Shown: positions 13,001 to 25,015, counted from the first letter of the stretch. The stretch is DNA of 55,099 nt from Acanthaster planci (GCF_001949145.1 NW_019091527.1:475087-530185), one strand, 5' to 3'. Program-made: numbers and translations. Notes: generated by a model from the sequence alone, not told the origin.

Positions 13001-14531
13001 TTTGTGTTTGTGCTCCAGATTTCTCTATTTACACCGAACCAGTTGCATTTTTAAAACTCTATAAGCCGTACGAGATCGGAGATAATAATAGATAATTAGA
13101 GATAATTTTATAATAATAAGATAATTTTATTCCGATTAAGGTGGTTACTAAGTTGGGCCTACGTGTACTTCAGTACGTGTTTCCTCCCGGGATCTTGCGA
13201 TTATAAGGTTGGAAGCCGTTGGGTAAAATGGGATGGCTTTTCCGTTTTAATTCTTTGTCGAAATACAGGGACTGACACAGGAATTCTTATTATGATGCAG
13301 TCGTAAAGTATAGAAGTACTAGTAGCTCATGGGGCCATGCTGTTTATTTTCGAATTCACCGCCGTTGGGAAACTGAATTAGTACAGACCATTGTATTTTA
13401 CCTACGAATCATTACCTTGGTCTGTTGCGCACTCTTGTGGAGTTAAAACTGACAGTGTCATTGTGGTGTCTTCATCTTTACAGCATGGTATAAGATTTTC
13501 AAAACAACATAAGATACACGTCACGATGACTTTCCACTTCTTTTGTAGCGTCGAAAGGCTGAAATGTCAACATTTTGGATTTTATGCTGACGAAGATTTC
13601 CATATTCATGAGCAAAATTTTGATGTTATTCAAGTCAAAACAAGGGTTTCTCACGTGGGGTACGTAGTTTCCACTTTATACTTGGTTATCATGTTAAACA
13701 CCTTGTAAAGACAGAAGTAGTGGCCACTATTTCTTCAAAACGTTGTTTGTGGTGATATTGAAATATTGATATATTGTCCTTGTACTCCGTTGCCAAGTTG
13801 AGCTCAATGGCAATTTCCTTTAAGAAAGCAAACCATGTGATGCGGGGGACCATATACATTGCGGGAAAGGAGACAGGTGAGGGGGCTCTTTCTCCTCCCC
13901 TGAAATTTTCAATATAAAAACAAGGGGAAAGTAAAGAAAAGAGAAATTAACGAAATTAGTAGAAACGATGACCGATTTGCCTGAAAATACATCGGAATGA
14001 CCTTCAATTAGCAGCGTGCTGCTCATGAGTGCTTTTCCCGGAGAAAAGGACATAGTGACGGTGACGCCCAAGGGGGAACTTGTCTTCTCCTCCAACAAAG
14101 GACCGACAATCCTTACCACAAAAGAGTAGCGCGTTTAATGTGACTAAAAATTGTATTCACAACCAACAGTTTAAAGCCTTCAAAACGTGAGTGGAAGCTC
14201 CTAAAATTTAGCAAACGCATTTTTCCTTTGTTATTTGTGGTGGGAAATTTTGTCTGTACACTTCAAGTTATTCTGGTAGCAAAAAAAGCACAGTTTCTGG
14301 TTAAAAATTTGCCAAGAAAATGCAAGATTTGATGTAGTAATACAAACCCCCACCCAGCTGTCCCACCGAGATGCACTCCCCTTGGCCTTCCTTTAAGAAG
14401 TGGGATAATTATAACGTCACTATTGTGTAACCACTGACTTCAATCTTGTTATTGAGTTTATTGCAAGCTAAACGCAGATTACAAATTCAAAAGCTCAACA
14501 CTCTATTCAAATAACACTCAGTATGATATAA

Positions 14532-14585
14532 TACGGTTATAAAATGCAGTTATAGAATTCGGTTATAAAAAATGGTTATAAAAGG
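14532..14585. repeat. Imperfect tandem repeat of (C/A)GGTTATAAAA
   Basis: Four imperfect copies of GGTTATAAAA or GTTATAGAA lie in a row on the plus strand. Confidence 0.6.
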
Positions 14586-14845
14586 TACATTTACATACAT
14601 GTATACGTACGACAATGGAATTACGCACGGCAAAAAAGAACACAATGGTTTTCTGTTGGGTTGTTTACATTCAGAGTTGAAAAAACGCGCTGTCGCTCGA
14701 TAAACCGCTGCATACGGAAAACGGAAAACAAAACAGCAACCGTTAACAACAAGAAACAAAAACAGAGCCATTTTTCCAAAGTTACTACTCTTTTTAGACT
14801 GGTTCTTACTACTAGCAGCGACAGGCCAGCGAATTTGACGTTATT

Positions 14846-14991
14846 AGCCTTTAGAAGTTGGCGGACACAATAGGAGGGGCGCCATTTCAAGTGGGTAAAT
14901 TTGGAACAGACCACACACATGGAACAAACACAAAAGATTTTACAAACCAAAGAGCGCCCTCCTATTGTGTCCGCCATACCTCTAAAAGGCT
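14846..14991. mobile_element. MITE-like element with about 38-bp terminal inverted repeats
   Basis: The left arm 14846-14882 and right arm 14952-14991 are near-perfect reverse complements. The shared core is GGCGGACACAATAGGAGGG and the outer ends AGCCTTT and AAAGGCT also match. The 69-base interior has no coding content. Confidence 0.7.
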
Positions 14992-15034
14992 CGAGTTGAA
15001 ATGTATGGTGTACTATTTACGACACACATTTTCG

Positions 15035-15175
15035 CCTATACATGAGCGACGCAACCACACGACGCGATGGCAGGACGGCTCCGGGCATCGTGTCGTCGCG
15101 TCGTGACGTCACCTTCTTGCCATTACGTTTTGTATACACATGCGACGCGTTGTGTCCTGCGTTACGTCGCGCTGT
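15035..15175. repeat. CpG-rich inverted-repeat block
   Basis: This is an island of CGACGC, CGTCGCG and ACGTCGCG words with partly self-complementary halves, embedded in AT-rich DNA. It may be a small DNA-transposon derivative. Confidence 0.45.
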
Positions 15176-15680
15176 CTAATGTCCTTTCTAAGTCTTTATA
15201 TTGTTTAACTTTTGCAGATTATGACAGCATTTGACATCAAAATCGGTTATTCTATAGTATTATTAATACTTCACGTTTATGAACTTTAAAAATGCAAACA
15301 ATAGCGAGACATCGAAGTGTCATGTAAATTTACAAACACAGCATGATTGGGCTGCCATATTGTTCAGTTAGTGGCCCTTACCAAATCTTCTAATTTCCCA
15401 AGTGATTTGAAAAGGCAAAGAGCGACAAATATTATTTTTCAGATTCCTTGGATGCACAAACCGCTCAAACTGCGTAGTTGAACCAACTGACACGGTGTTG
15501 AATGAACGCGTGGTGATATAACATAATGTCCAGTACAGTAAACAGCATGCATTCGTTCATAACCCCGTAAAGGCGCCGGTGCAGACGAGCAAAATACCGA
15601 TAGCTTTCGTTTATGTTTTTTTTTTATAATACATGTATCATCTCCGGAGGAGTATTGGTAGAGCAATTCTTCGCCTACAA

Positions 15681-15832
15681 TACGGGCGTTTCACAATAGT
15701 GCGCCTCCAAGAGTTTGCAGCGCGTTGGCTAATGACAATGCACGAAATTTGTCGACCTAATGGGCGTTTGGAAAGGGTCGACAAATTGCGCGTTGCAAAC
15801 TCTTGGAGGCGCACTGTTGTGAATCGCCCGTA
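15681..15832. mobile_element. 152-bp MITE with about 44-bp terminal inverted repeats
   Basis: The ends read TACGGGCG and CGCCCGTA. The arms continue as near-perfect reverse complements through CCTCCAAGAGTTTGC to about 15724 and 15789. The centre holds a second palindrome, GTCGACC...GGGTCGAC. Related pieces lie at 18672-18767 and 11244-11281. Confidence 0.8.
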
Positions 15833-16719
15833 TTCCTCCTCAGAAAGTACAAATCGCTTGAAAAAGATCACTTTCTCTTTCGTTATGACAATACGTGGGA
15901 ATTTAAGTGCAACTGTTTCAACTTTTTTGCAATTAATTTATACAATACCCTTTAAATGTCTTGATTGACGAAGAGAAAATATTATCGTGTTTCCATCGGA
16001 ATTTTAATATAAGGTAAACATTTTACTAATTCCAAAAGTCCTTTAAAAATGTTTTTTAAAAAATCTTCAAATATCATCCAGCTTTTCTCCAAAATGGTTT
16101 TGCCATGTCGGATGCTAAAACAACCAACGAATATCTGGAATCCACGTTTTACTATACCGTCAGAAAGCCCATGTTTAGTTCAAATTAAGCTACATACAGG
16201 ACGGCCTACTGTTTTTATAATAAGATATCATGATATCATGTTGTCTTAAAAGTTAAAAGCTCCCTTTTTTGTTTAAGTCTGGGATTAGACACCCAAACTC
16301 TCTCATTCATATCAGAATTACAGGTGTATTTGATGAAAGGATTTCATTGGTCATTAGGATAATTGGTCGGACAATCAAGATAGCAGGTACTGCCTGTCTT
16401 GGCCGCCTGACCATCTTTTTCTATTACATTAAAAAAAAGAGTGAAATTCCATAACTTCAGATACTGTGCGGAGTTTTGGGTTTTATGTGAAATACATGAA
16501 CTGATAGTTTTCCCAGTTCCTGAAAAATTCTCGATATCTCAACATATCGGAAAAAAGATCAAAAGCGGATTGTTCTAGTTTGCGACTGGATTCCACATCA
16601 GCCAAACTTTTCCTCTCAGTATAGGCCTATATACTGTGAGACAAAACCGAGGGAACGCTACATCCGTTTTGTTGAAGGCTGTTTAGTGGCACTGACAATG
16701 CCGCTATAAACTACTGTTA

Positions 16720-17222
16720 TTACAGCGTTAGGCGCCTGCTCCTCTGCGACTTACTAAACTGGAGATGATCGTACAGGAAAGGGTCGACAGTGTCTCGGTC
16801 TCGACCGTCGGTGCGTTTTCGCCTTGCAACCTTGTCATACGACTGATCGATTTGCGGCGGCGACTCCCGAGTAGGCATTACCTGGAAATACAAGTGGCCT
16901 CCACGTTTTGGGTACGAGGGAGACGAGCCAGTCGCCAGCCTATCAACCCCGACAACAACGCGTGTATCTTTCGTGCCTGTCCCGCTCTCACCATTTTTCT
17001 TAGAAGCAGTGCTGTCGTGTTCGTTACAAGCCGCAGTAGCCGCCTTTCTGCGAGGTGACTTGTAATTGCCTGGCCCATCTTCTCTGTTGCGGCTGTTGCT
17101 CTCTCCACTCTCTGCATTGCCTATCTCGGAATAGTAGTGGTGATCGTAGGCGTACGAGTATTCTAGTCTGGATCTAGGCGCTGACGGTGGTTCAGCTAAC
17201 GGTGTCATTGTGGTTCTAGGAC
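16720..17222 (-). CDS. Gene A exon 6: cytoplasmic tail
   Basis: Begins at CTTCTAG|GT and runs 166 codons to TAA. Tyrosine motifs are LEYSYAYDHHYYSEI, LYFQV, SYDKV and LYDHL, separated by basic Ser/Arg-rich stretches. Confidence 0.85.
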
Positions 17223-20200
17223 CTAGAAGAAGCAAATCAATTATTCTCTTAACCTGTGATTCATTCCGGAGCTACTTTGCACCGCTGTGTGCATATCGGA
17301 AATTGCCTATTTGCCACCGGTTAGTGACGAAATTTCCATTGCCGTAGGTGTCGATAGTCGAATTTATTTCTTATCAGACAATATGTGATGATGAGCAATG
17401 TACCTTAAGTCAGAAATTCGGTTGAAATTTAACAAAACTTCCAGAGAGCTAGTTATGTGCTGACTCTGTTATTTGGCCAGTCAAGCCCAGATAGTGTGCA
17501 TGCTGTTTTGTTAATAAACTGGATTACTATGTTATTTTGTACCTCCTGCATACTAAACCAGCAAATTTACACCCAATGTTTGTCCTAGTGTTTCCTACTG
17601 AAGAAACTTTACCCAGTGCAACCCCCTCATCTTCAACAGTTGGCAACTCTCGAGAATTCCTGCAAAAGAAAAAGTTGAGTAACCGCTTTATTAGGCTCGC
17701 TTTGAGGATTGGGAAAAAAAGACTTCAAATGCTGCACAATTTCATGTACGGAAAGGGTATAGGAAAATTTTAACATGAAATAATTAATTAAACTCGTAGT
17801 TACTTTTGCAATATTCCAATGGAGAAATCTCTAGCCCAGCTGTTTTGTTTATTTACCGTAAACGTATTTGCCAGAGAAACACCAGGACGATAGTCACGAG
17901 CAGAACAAGGGACAAGACGGTACCGAGGACTGCGGTAGCAGTGTTGAGAGCTTCACAATCGCAACGACGCGTCGGTGGTGTCGAGGGAGTCGTAGACAAC
18001 TGAGAAGAACCTGGGTCTGATTGCTCGTCCTCATTATTTTCATCATTCTTGTTTCTGCGTCACAGTGAGAAAAACTGTGAATACACACGTTTAGAGTTCA
18101 AATTTTCAGAAGCCTTCATCATTCACAAAATTGAAGTTGCGTGGAAATGTTTCTGTGATGTGCTGACTTAAATAATGGTTCTTCTTCCATAGCATTTGTG
18201 ATGATCTTTCCCTTATTACATTACACTACACCCCTAAGGTCTCTTAGTGGTAATTGGTATTTCAAAATTGCTCAGAAACAGGTCTTTTACCTTTTTTTGG
18301 TGAGCAAGAGTAAAAAAAAAAGCTGTCAAGTCTTTGTAAGGATGAAATATGCTATGGTATGGTATTTATGCAAGGCACTGACATCCCTTATACTGAGCAC
18401 CCGAAAACTGGACCACATTCTGACAATTTCACTATGCGGGCTGGACAAATTTGTACCAGTACGCGTGCGTTGAAAACGCCAACCAGATAAAAAGGCGGGA
18501 AAAAAACGAATGCAAATGATATCTCAATTTTTAGAATCGTCCAAGTCCAAATCTTGTCCGATTCTGAATACCGAAGGATGTCTGAACTGAGATTTAAATA
18601 AGGATGTTCGACGTCGTGGTGCAGTTTGTGTGTGGATAAATTATAGAGGACGAGTGATACGGACGAGTGATTGTCGACCCAATGCGCGTTTGGAAAGGGT
18701 CGACAGATTTCGCGCGTTGTGATTGGCCAACGTGCTACAAACTCTTGGAGGTGCACTATTGTGAACTGCTGGAATTAGACTCCAACACTGGAGAAAGTCG
18801 TTCAGCATTCTTCAGTGAACTAGGGAAAGTGAATCGACTGGTAAGGCTGATTAGAAAACTATGTGGAAGGAGATTGATTGAAGACATTTCTTACGTCCAA
18901 TTACCATTGCGTAGTTGGACGTGTGGTTCCTTAGTGCATGACGCACCTCGCGCGTGCACAGTGAAAACGGCTCTCGTCAACGTTTGCCAGGTCATTTAGG
19001 TCATTTAGGCTATAAAAAGTGGTCGTAGGAACCAAAAAGGGCAAAATCACAAAGAAATGCGAAAATTGTGGTTTGCAAGTGTCATGAATTTTCTATCCGC
19101 CACTATTTTTTCTTATAGGCCTAACTGGTCTTCTTTGTAGTGTGCTATTGAAAACGGCCGGGAAAACATGGACAGACCAGCCTCGGGTAGGCTGCAGGCT
19201 TGTAACTGGGACTTTTCGTGTGTGGGTGGGTGTATGGGGAGGGGGTGCGAATCTTCAAAAAAGCGGACCAAGCAGAAATCGTTTACTTTTTTAAAAACAG
19301 CAGGATTCATTAGGTCGTACCAACTGTTTAGGGGGTTACAAGTAAACTCCAGGCCGATGCGAAAGTTACCAAAGAGCACGGCATTTTTTTGTCTTGATTT
19401 GTCCAACAATCGTCAACTAGCGTGCCTTCGATCAGAAGAGATCGTCTGATTGTAGTTAACAGTGGTCCCTGAATTTGCCCCTGATTGCCTGCAAACAACA
19501 TGACGTCACAGGCATAATACTTTTTGAGGTGTTCTTGATAAATCCCTTTCCTATAAACTGCAATATTTTAAGTGTGTCATTTGAAAGTTTAATCCGACTG
19601 CTTGGACCGGCACAACTGTACACGAACGTCGTATCAACGAAAGCATGCTTCATTTGACCTTTTCATGACCTTGTCTATGGAGCGTCTTGTGTTACAGGAT
19701 TACACAAACGACCTGGCACATAATAGAGCGCCTTTGATAGAAAATGAATGGCAATGAAAAACTACATAAACTATAAGCACAAGTTTGTTGAATGATTACA
19801 AAGTAACTGGTACCTTTCTGGTGATTTCATAGAACACCAAGAGGGTAGTTTCTCACACTTGAAGAAGTCTTCACTGCCATCCAATCGGCATGATCGGCAT
19901 GAAATATCGCCACTGCATTCGTATTTTGAGCCTTCACATGACACAAAAATGAAGTGTTTCAACGGTATATGCAATAATTATGGGTTTATACCTGTCATAC
20001 CCCTTAAGAAAGAAGTCGGTGCTCGACCGATCTTAATTAAATGTTCGTTTGGAAGGGCATCAGGAAAATGGAAGTTGATAATGCCCGAGACGAGGGTATG
20101 GTGCCCCTGCCATCAAACATCACATCACACATTGAAAATATCTTCACAAATATTTTGCGAAAATATTTGTAATGTCACAAATTCTATCGCAAAAAACTTT

Positions 20201-22210
20201 TAAAAAATCAACTTAAAAAAGCCTCAAGTTTCTTGAAACGTAGCCCGTATTCGGACTAAGGAACAAAGTATGTGACAAAATTTGCGACATTTGAAAATAT
20301 TTCAAGCAAACATTTGCAACGAAACATTTGCAATATTAATTGCAACATCGCAAAAATATTTGCAAACGTTTCTAGGGTCACCGAATGAGGGACACTGGGC
20401 AGCCGATGATGCTGGCCAGGTGATAATGACATCGATATTACCCGAGCCGAATAAATGTTCTTTGCCAGTCACGTCCCAAACTGGCCAAGCACATAACCCC
20501 GTACCTTAAACTGGCTACGTGACCGGCTCTCGACCAACAAAAATTGCTGCACTGTCTTAAGTATTATAATGAACTTTTAAAACTCTGAATGAAATTGTTA
20601 TTTCCAAATTAAATTAAACCCTTTGCATTGCCAGCCCCATGGAAACAATTTGATATATATATAAAAACGGACAGGGGAAAAATGATGAAAGGGAATACCA
20701 ATCACCAGTTCGCTTGAAAAAAAAAGAACAAAAAAAAAAAAAACCAGTTGTTTACTGTTTATCTGATCTTAGCTGGTGGGTGCTTTGCATCCCGGAAGTA
20801 ATCCAAAGGTCTTGGCACTACCCATTGGATCAAGCAATACATGCACTAAATTATATTGGTCTAGTGGTAAGAAAACACTCTCACTTCCAGTAGTTTTGCT
20901 ATTTCTTGAGAACCATCGATGGAAAGCATAACTATTGGTGTATTTCTCTTTAACTCTGGAGTCAAAGCCTATCTCTCAATGTAACCAATGTAACCATCAC
21001 CACTGCCATTGCTTCCAACTAAATAGCATCTCCTAAGTGAAAAACTTCACATACATTTTGGGCTAATGGTGGGGGGGGGAACAATTTCTGAGCAACTTTA
21101 CCCGAGCTTTTTTTTTTCTTGCAGAGGAAGGATGTACACGAGCCGCTTTCTTCACTATCAAAAAGGAACGCAGAATTATTTCATTAACCACACGAGAAAA
21201 TGCGATCACTGCCGAATGTAAACTGCAGAGCATCTGTCCAAAAAACAAACAAACAAACAAACAAACAAACAAACACCCCAACAAACACCCCAACACCCCA
21301 ACAAACAAACAGACAAACAAATTGAAATGCAAGCAGATACATCCATGTAACCCACTCCAGAATGTGAAGAGAAAGACCATTACTACGTGCATATCCCCAT
21401 CTTTTCCATACAAAAATATACGAAATGCGACGATTGTGACACCCTCCATTTTCCAACTACAAATGAAGGTTTTGATTAAAAAAGTCTTTATTTCTGCTCG
21501 TTGAGACAGATTTACGACTTCCCGACAGACATTAAATTGATGTCCCCTCCTGGTAAGTCCATTTGAAAATGGTTCCATGGAATACTTGGAATTTTGACGG
21601 GTCTGAGTGGTATTGATGCTTGTAAAATTGAAACAAAAAAGGTGGGACAAAAATATGGAAAATTTAAAAATTTTAACGATTAATTGTTTTTGGCCCTACA
21701 TGATTTTTGAAAACGTGTTATAAGAAGGTTTCTTCTACCAGTGTTGGGGATTTTATTTCCTGAAAAAAAAAATGAGCAAAAACCAGTTACACAATATTGG
21801 GATCACCCCCTTTCTGTCAAATAGGCTGCTCAGCAATAGTGTAATTAGCATGGAGACAGTTAAGAGCAAACGGAATGTTCCACCTTTCCTCATAGAATTT
21901 ACAGGCAGAGTTATGGGTTTCGTTTAGACTAGCAATAAATGTGAGTGGACGCTGAAAAGTGTCAATAAATGTGAGTGGACGCTGAAAAGTGTCCAGTCAT
22001 GGGAAAGGATTACGTCAAGTTTCTTGGTCACAGCGATGGGAGAGAGAAAGCCAATCATACTGCCAAGATTGGTAAGAGTGCTCACCCAGAGTCATCTTCA
22101 CAGTTTTCCCAAGGCTCTACACCTGGATCGGTTTGTACGCAAATCAAGAAAGCACAGATGACGATGGCACACAACAGCAGGGTTGATCTCGTTCCCGCCT
22201 CTGGTCTCAT
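16720..22210 (-). CDS. Receptor gene A: single-pass membrane protein with tyrosine-motif tail (347 aa, 6 exons)
   Basis: Exons: 22086-22210, 21102-21154, 19814-19931, 17857-18054, 17613-17659, 16720-17222. Joined they give 1044 nt, open to the stop, with phases 2,1,2,2,1 as in genes B-D. Predicted layout: signal peptide 1-25; small ectodomain with eight or more cysteines (CxxxLC in exon 2; C-x5-C-x2-C and WC in exon 3); acidic and Thr/Pro stalk; CDC just before the membrane; helix about 136-160 ending in Trp like its paralogues; linker; and a 166-residue tail. The tail holds EYSYAYD and YxxV/I/L motifs (YSEI, YFQV, YDKV, YDHL). This is the most diverged member and its ectodomain lacks the clear YxDAxVCQY motif. 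Exon 2 is the weakest call. The protein is probably a plasma-membrane receptor; ligand and partners are unknown. Confidence 0.7.
17613..17659 (-). CDS. Gene A exon 5: linker
   Basis: 47 nt between TTTTGCAG|G and CTGG|GTAAAG, phase 2 in and 1 out. It encodes NSRELPTVEDEGVAL. Without it exons 4 and 6 are out of frame, which is the main support for it. Confidence 0.75.
17857..18054 (-). CDS. Gene A exon 4: stalk and transmembrane helix
   Basis: 198 nt, phase 2 in and 2 out, from GACGCAG|A to TTACG|GTAAAT. An acidic and Ser/Thr/Pro stalk is followed by RRCDCEA and the helix VLGTVLSLVLLVTIVLVFLW. Confidence 0.85.
18672..18767. mobile_element. Partial copy of the 15681 MITE
   Basis: The GTCGACC...GGGTCGAC centre and the right terminal repeat (ACAAACTCTTGGAGG, then CACTATTGTGAA) of the 15681 element recur here. 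The left arm is missing. It lies in intron 3 of receptor gene A. Confidence 0.65.
19814..19931 (-). CDS. Gene A exon 3: Cys-rich ectodomain
   Basis: Enters at GTGAAG|GC and leaves at AGAAAG|GTACCA, phase 1 in and 2 out. It encodes five cysteines (ECSGDISCRSC, FFKCE, WCSM) and ends KSPER, like the end SPMER of gene D exon 3. Confidence 0.7.
20130..20370. repeat. AT-rich block of scattered CAAATATTT / AAATATTTGC words
   Basis: About eight copies of AATATTTGC, its reverse complement or one-base variants occur in intron 2 of gene A on both strands. They could form several alternative hairpins. No coding content is seen. Confidence 0.5.
21102..21154 (-). CDS. Gene A exon 2: short Cys exon (tentative)
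   Basis: The acceptor is TTTTTGATAG|T and the donor CTCGG|GTAAAG, for 53 nt with phase 2 in and 1 out, as the family requires. It encodes EESGSCTSFLC then a Lys run from an A10 tract. It is much shorter than exon 2 of B, C (92 nt) or D (122 nt). Confidence 0.45.
21241..21320. repeat. (AAAC)n microsatellite with ACCCC variants
   Basis: AAAC units are repeated about eight times and then mixed with AACACCCC units. The tract lies in intron 1 of gene A. It reads as a Cys/Leu/Phe/Val-rich open frame on the minus strand that should not be taken as coding. Confidence 0.95.
21933..21992. repeat. Perfect 30-bp tandem duplication
   Basis: The unit, which begins CAATAAATGTGAGTGGACGC, occupies 21933-21962 and is repeated without change at 21963-21992. 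It lies about 95 bp downstream of gene A exon 1, in intron 1. Confidence 0.95.
22086..22210 (-). CDS. Gene A exon 1: signal peptide
   Basis: The ATG at 22210 starts MRPEAGTRST followed by LLLCAIVICAFLICV, a clear hydrophobic signal core. The donor TCTGG|GTGAGC leaves phase 2. The mature start carries WENCEDDSG. Confidence 0.75.
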
Positions 22211-25015
22211 GAGTCCAGCAGAGGTGGTGATAACCGACGCTTGTAGAATTGTTTCAGTAATATTCACTTGCAAAACTTTTTTTTGCAACTCCGATATCTC
22301 CTACACCCGAAACACTGGTGAAAGAAGCAACGGCGCTCAACACTGCACACTAATATGCACCGCGCACTTACAAAAAATCAAGTGCAAAGAGGAAAAACAC
22401 TATAATTTTTTATAGTGTGTTAATTCTATCAAGGAAATGCTGACGTACCGGACCACTTCCGAAATTTTCTGTTTCGCAAAACGCAATTGGGCAGCAGGCA
22501 CTGACTAGCCGCACATCAACGCGACTGTTTTGTTTTTAAGAATGTGGCCAACCGGAAAATCACATTTACCGCCCAGACACATGGACATTCGATCGAATTT
22601 CCATGAAACTTAGATCTAACTGAAAAATGCCAGTGGGGAAAAAAAGAGTCAATGATTTAAAAACACGGCATGTACAAGCACAAGTTTCGGTGAGTTTAAA
22701 ACCAACATGGACAATTTTACACCGGCAATTTAAGCACTCATTATGCATAACCGGAAAAGCGTTCTGGTTAAGGGCAGTTGTACGATAAGCGCCCATGTGT
22801 CTTCTCTGCTTCCCATGCATATATAGCACCCTGTTTCTTTGGCCTGACGTGTTTGGCTGTTCGAAATCTCGTGCTCTCTGCCTTTGAAGTGTATACCCCA
22901 AAACTGTTTTAAAATGCTATAAGCTTCATTTAGGCAGTTCATAACAATATTCCCATCTCTACATGTGCCATTCAATAGCTGTCGGCGGTCTTATCCTTTC
23001 TAAAGGAGGAATTAGTTGTTAAAAAAACATACGTATTTCCGACGCATCGTCAGGTATTTTTATTTCTAAAACCAGATCTCCGCAAGCGCAGCTTTCGATA
23101 TTAACTTAAATGTTTACTCGCAGTTCTCTTTAAAGAGACGACGACTTCCCAATTTCAATGCGTTAAATATCTTTCACCTTTTGGTTTGGAAATGATTGGT
23201 TATGGGTTTGAATGAAATAGGCCTATACATTGATAGCGATGGAAGGAACACATTAGCGTTACAATATTGGGAAAAAATCCTTCGGACACATTGAACTTTT
23301 AATGCGAACTCAACAATCGGCCTGACAGGACCTCGGTTCAAGATGCATTAATGAAAGGGGAAATAAGTCTTGAAATAACAGGTTAGGTCGGGTCAACATA
23401 TCTCAAAATGAAACAAAGGTTTTATGTTTCAGGAGCTAAACAACTGTTTGCCCAACCGAAATTCATTGCCAGACTACTATCCTACTCCCCTGAACACACC
23501 TTTAGTGTTTTCATACACTCTTACCCTAATAAAAGAATCCGGTTTTCTTTTAAGCTTCTCGCTTTCAAAGATTTTATTGAAACTTGAAATGTCCCCACAG
23601 ACATTTGTGTTTTGTGTCAAAGATCCGGACAGAAAATCGGCACGGGTCTATTCACACAGATCGTTTGGTTTACTTGTCTTTCCTTTTATGGCATGTGATA
23701 TTTTTCATATTTATTCTAGGGTGGAGCAAGTTTTCACCCTTGCTTCGACCCCACAACACCCACGCAGAACTATTTCAAGCTAAATGTGTTCCAATTCACC
23801 CATATTACTCTATGAACAGATGTAGCACCTGTCCCATGGTAGTGCACACCGTGTTCTGCACTTCGGTTGAGTCGGCTTGTCACGTCTATTTATGTTAAAA
23901 TGTGTTCGTTGCTTTTCCATCTAGTGCTAATTGAACTATAAAAATTTAATTTTGCCCAGGCACAGGAGAAAAATTCTGCATACAACAAAACATCGGGGCT
24001 TCTGTCCTTTTACAATAATCCTTTCGGTACTCCCTGCTTTTTCCAGAAAAACACTTAAAAGCAGATTTTAATGTAATATGCTTTTTCCTGCTTAAGCATA
24101 ATGTAAGCACACCGTGCCACTTAATAGACTCGACAAGTTAGAATTTTTCTGCTGCGCCGCTGATCACCACAACGCGGGAGCCTTTGGCAAACAACGTTTT
24201 TTGTGCCATAACAGAGGTCTATTCACACACGATTTTTTTTAATTGTCCAAGCATTCAGGAACAGCCATCCCGCACGATAAACACATTGGCATGGTCTGCT
24301 GCGTCCATTTAGGTTGCAGGTTTTCCCACGATTGCAATATTTTTTTTGGCATTACACTTCCTTCTGTGAATTAAAAGTAATCGATTCTTAAAATCTATTG
24401 CAAAATGCAAATTACACGTAGAAATTTCCGTTAAAACACATTTCCTTTACAGTACTCCTTTTAACTGAGTATTTATACAGAGTAAGTACCGACATATGTG
24501 GGGTGTTTAAAGCGATAAAAGAAAATATCTGTGTACAAAAATGTGGGATGGTTCTGTTTAAATATGACTATGCTAACACTGAATTGAATACATGAACATG
24601 TGAAGCTGTCAATGATCCGACATTTCTAGAACCGAACCTATAAGGGAGAACCGTTATATTGCTTTTCAAAAGGGGTCACCTTGTGGGAGACAAGCTCATC
24701 GACACTCAATTGTGTCTGTCATCTGGACTAGGGTTCGTCCCACATTTACGCATTCAGTCACAAAACTTCTTACAATTTGAATGTGTAAGTGCAAGTTAGT
24801 CACGGTCTAGTCTTATCAGGACAGGCATTTTGATATTTCTGTTTCACGTAGTGGGAGTTTCCACACCAAAGCCACGGCACGCGTCTTGTTTATTTCGCAT
24901 GACTTTCATCGGGCCATGTGACTTTGTATAATTAAAGTACAACAAAATAATAAGATTTCTTTTGTTGGGGTGTTGTTTGGTGGTTATATAATTTGATGGA
25001 TGATTTCTGGATCAT
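22211..25015. other. Intergenic between receptor genes A and B; no gene
   Basis: It holds the 5' flank of gene A and the 3' flank of gene B. The open frame at 23424-23898 has no domain or splice partner. GGTCTATTCACAC occurs at about 23646 and 24221, possibly remnants of one repeat family. Confidence 0.55.
24889..24894 (-). promoter_or_regulatory. Poly(A) signal AATAAA, probable for gene B
   Basis: A minus-strand AATAAA lies about 120 nt past the gene B stop codon, the nearest canonical signal downstream. Confidence 0.5.

Larger units (their letters stand above)
10094..16719. other. Intergenic block between the ATP7-like gene and the receptor array
   Basis: No gene can be supported. Open frames occur at 12609-12875 (plus) and 13820-14119 (minus), but neither has a recognisable domain or a good exon pair. 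A GC-richer patch at about 12610-12850 has CACGTG and GTCAGCTGAC E-boxes and could be a promoter or 5' exon of the leftward ATP7-like gene. Inverted-repeat elements sit at 14846-14991, 15035-15175 and 15681-15832. Confidence 0.55.

Noticed and set aside
13391-13708. 105-residue plus-strand open frame sharing FGFYAD and IHEQN words with the frame at 54508-54693
   Set aside because: The similarity reflects a shared interspersed repeat rather than a conserved protein; neither has exon borders.
14621-14977. 118-residue minus-strand open frame
   Set aside because: It overlaps the 14846-14991 inverted-repeat element and tandem GGTTATAAAA repeats, and shows no domain.
21063-21650. 195-residue minus-strand open frame
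   Set aside because: It runs through the (AAAC)n microsatellite, giving repeated Cys/Leu/Phe/Val, and has no domain. Only a 53-nt piece is kept, as a tentative exon of gene A in another frame.
23424-23898. Two overlapping plus-strand open frames of 104-119 codons
   Set aside because: No domain, no splice sites and AT-rich low-complexity composition.
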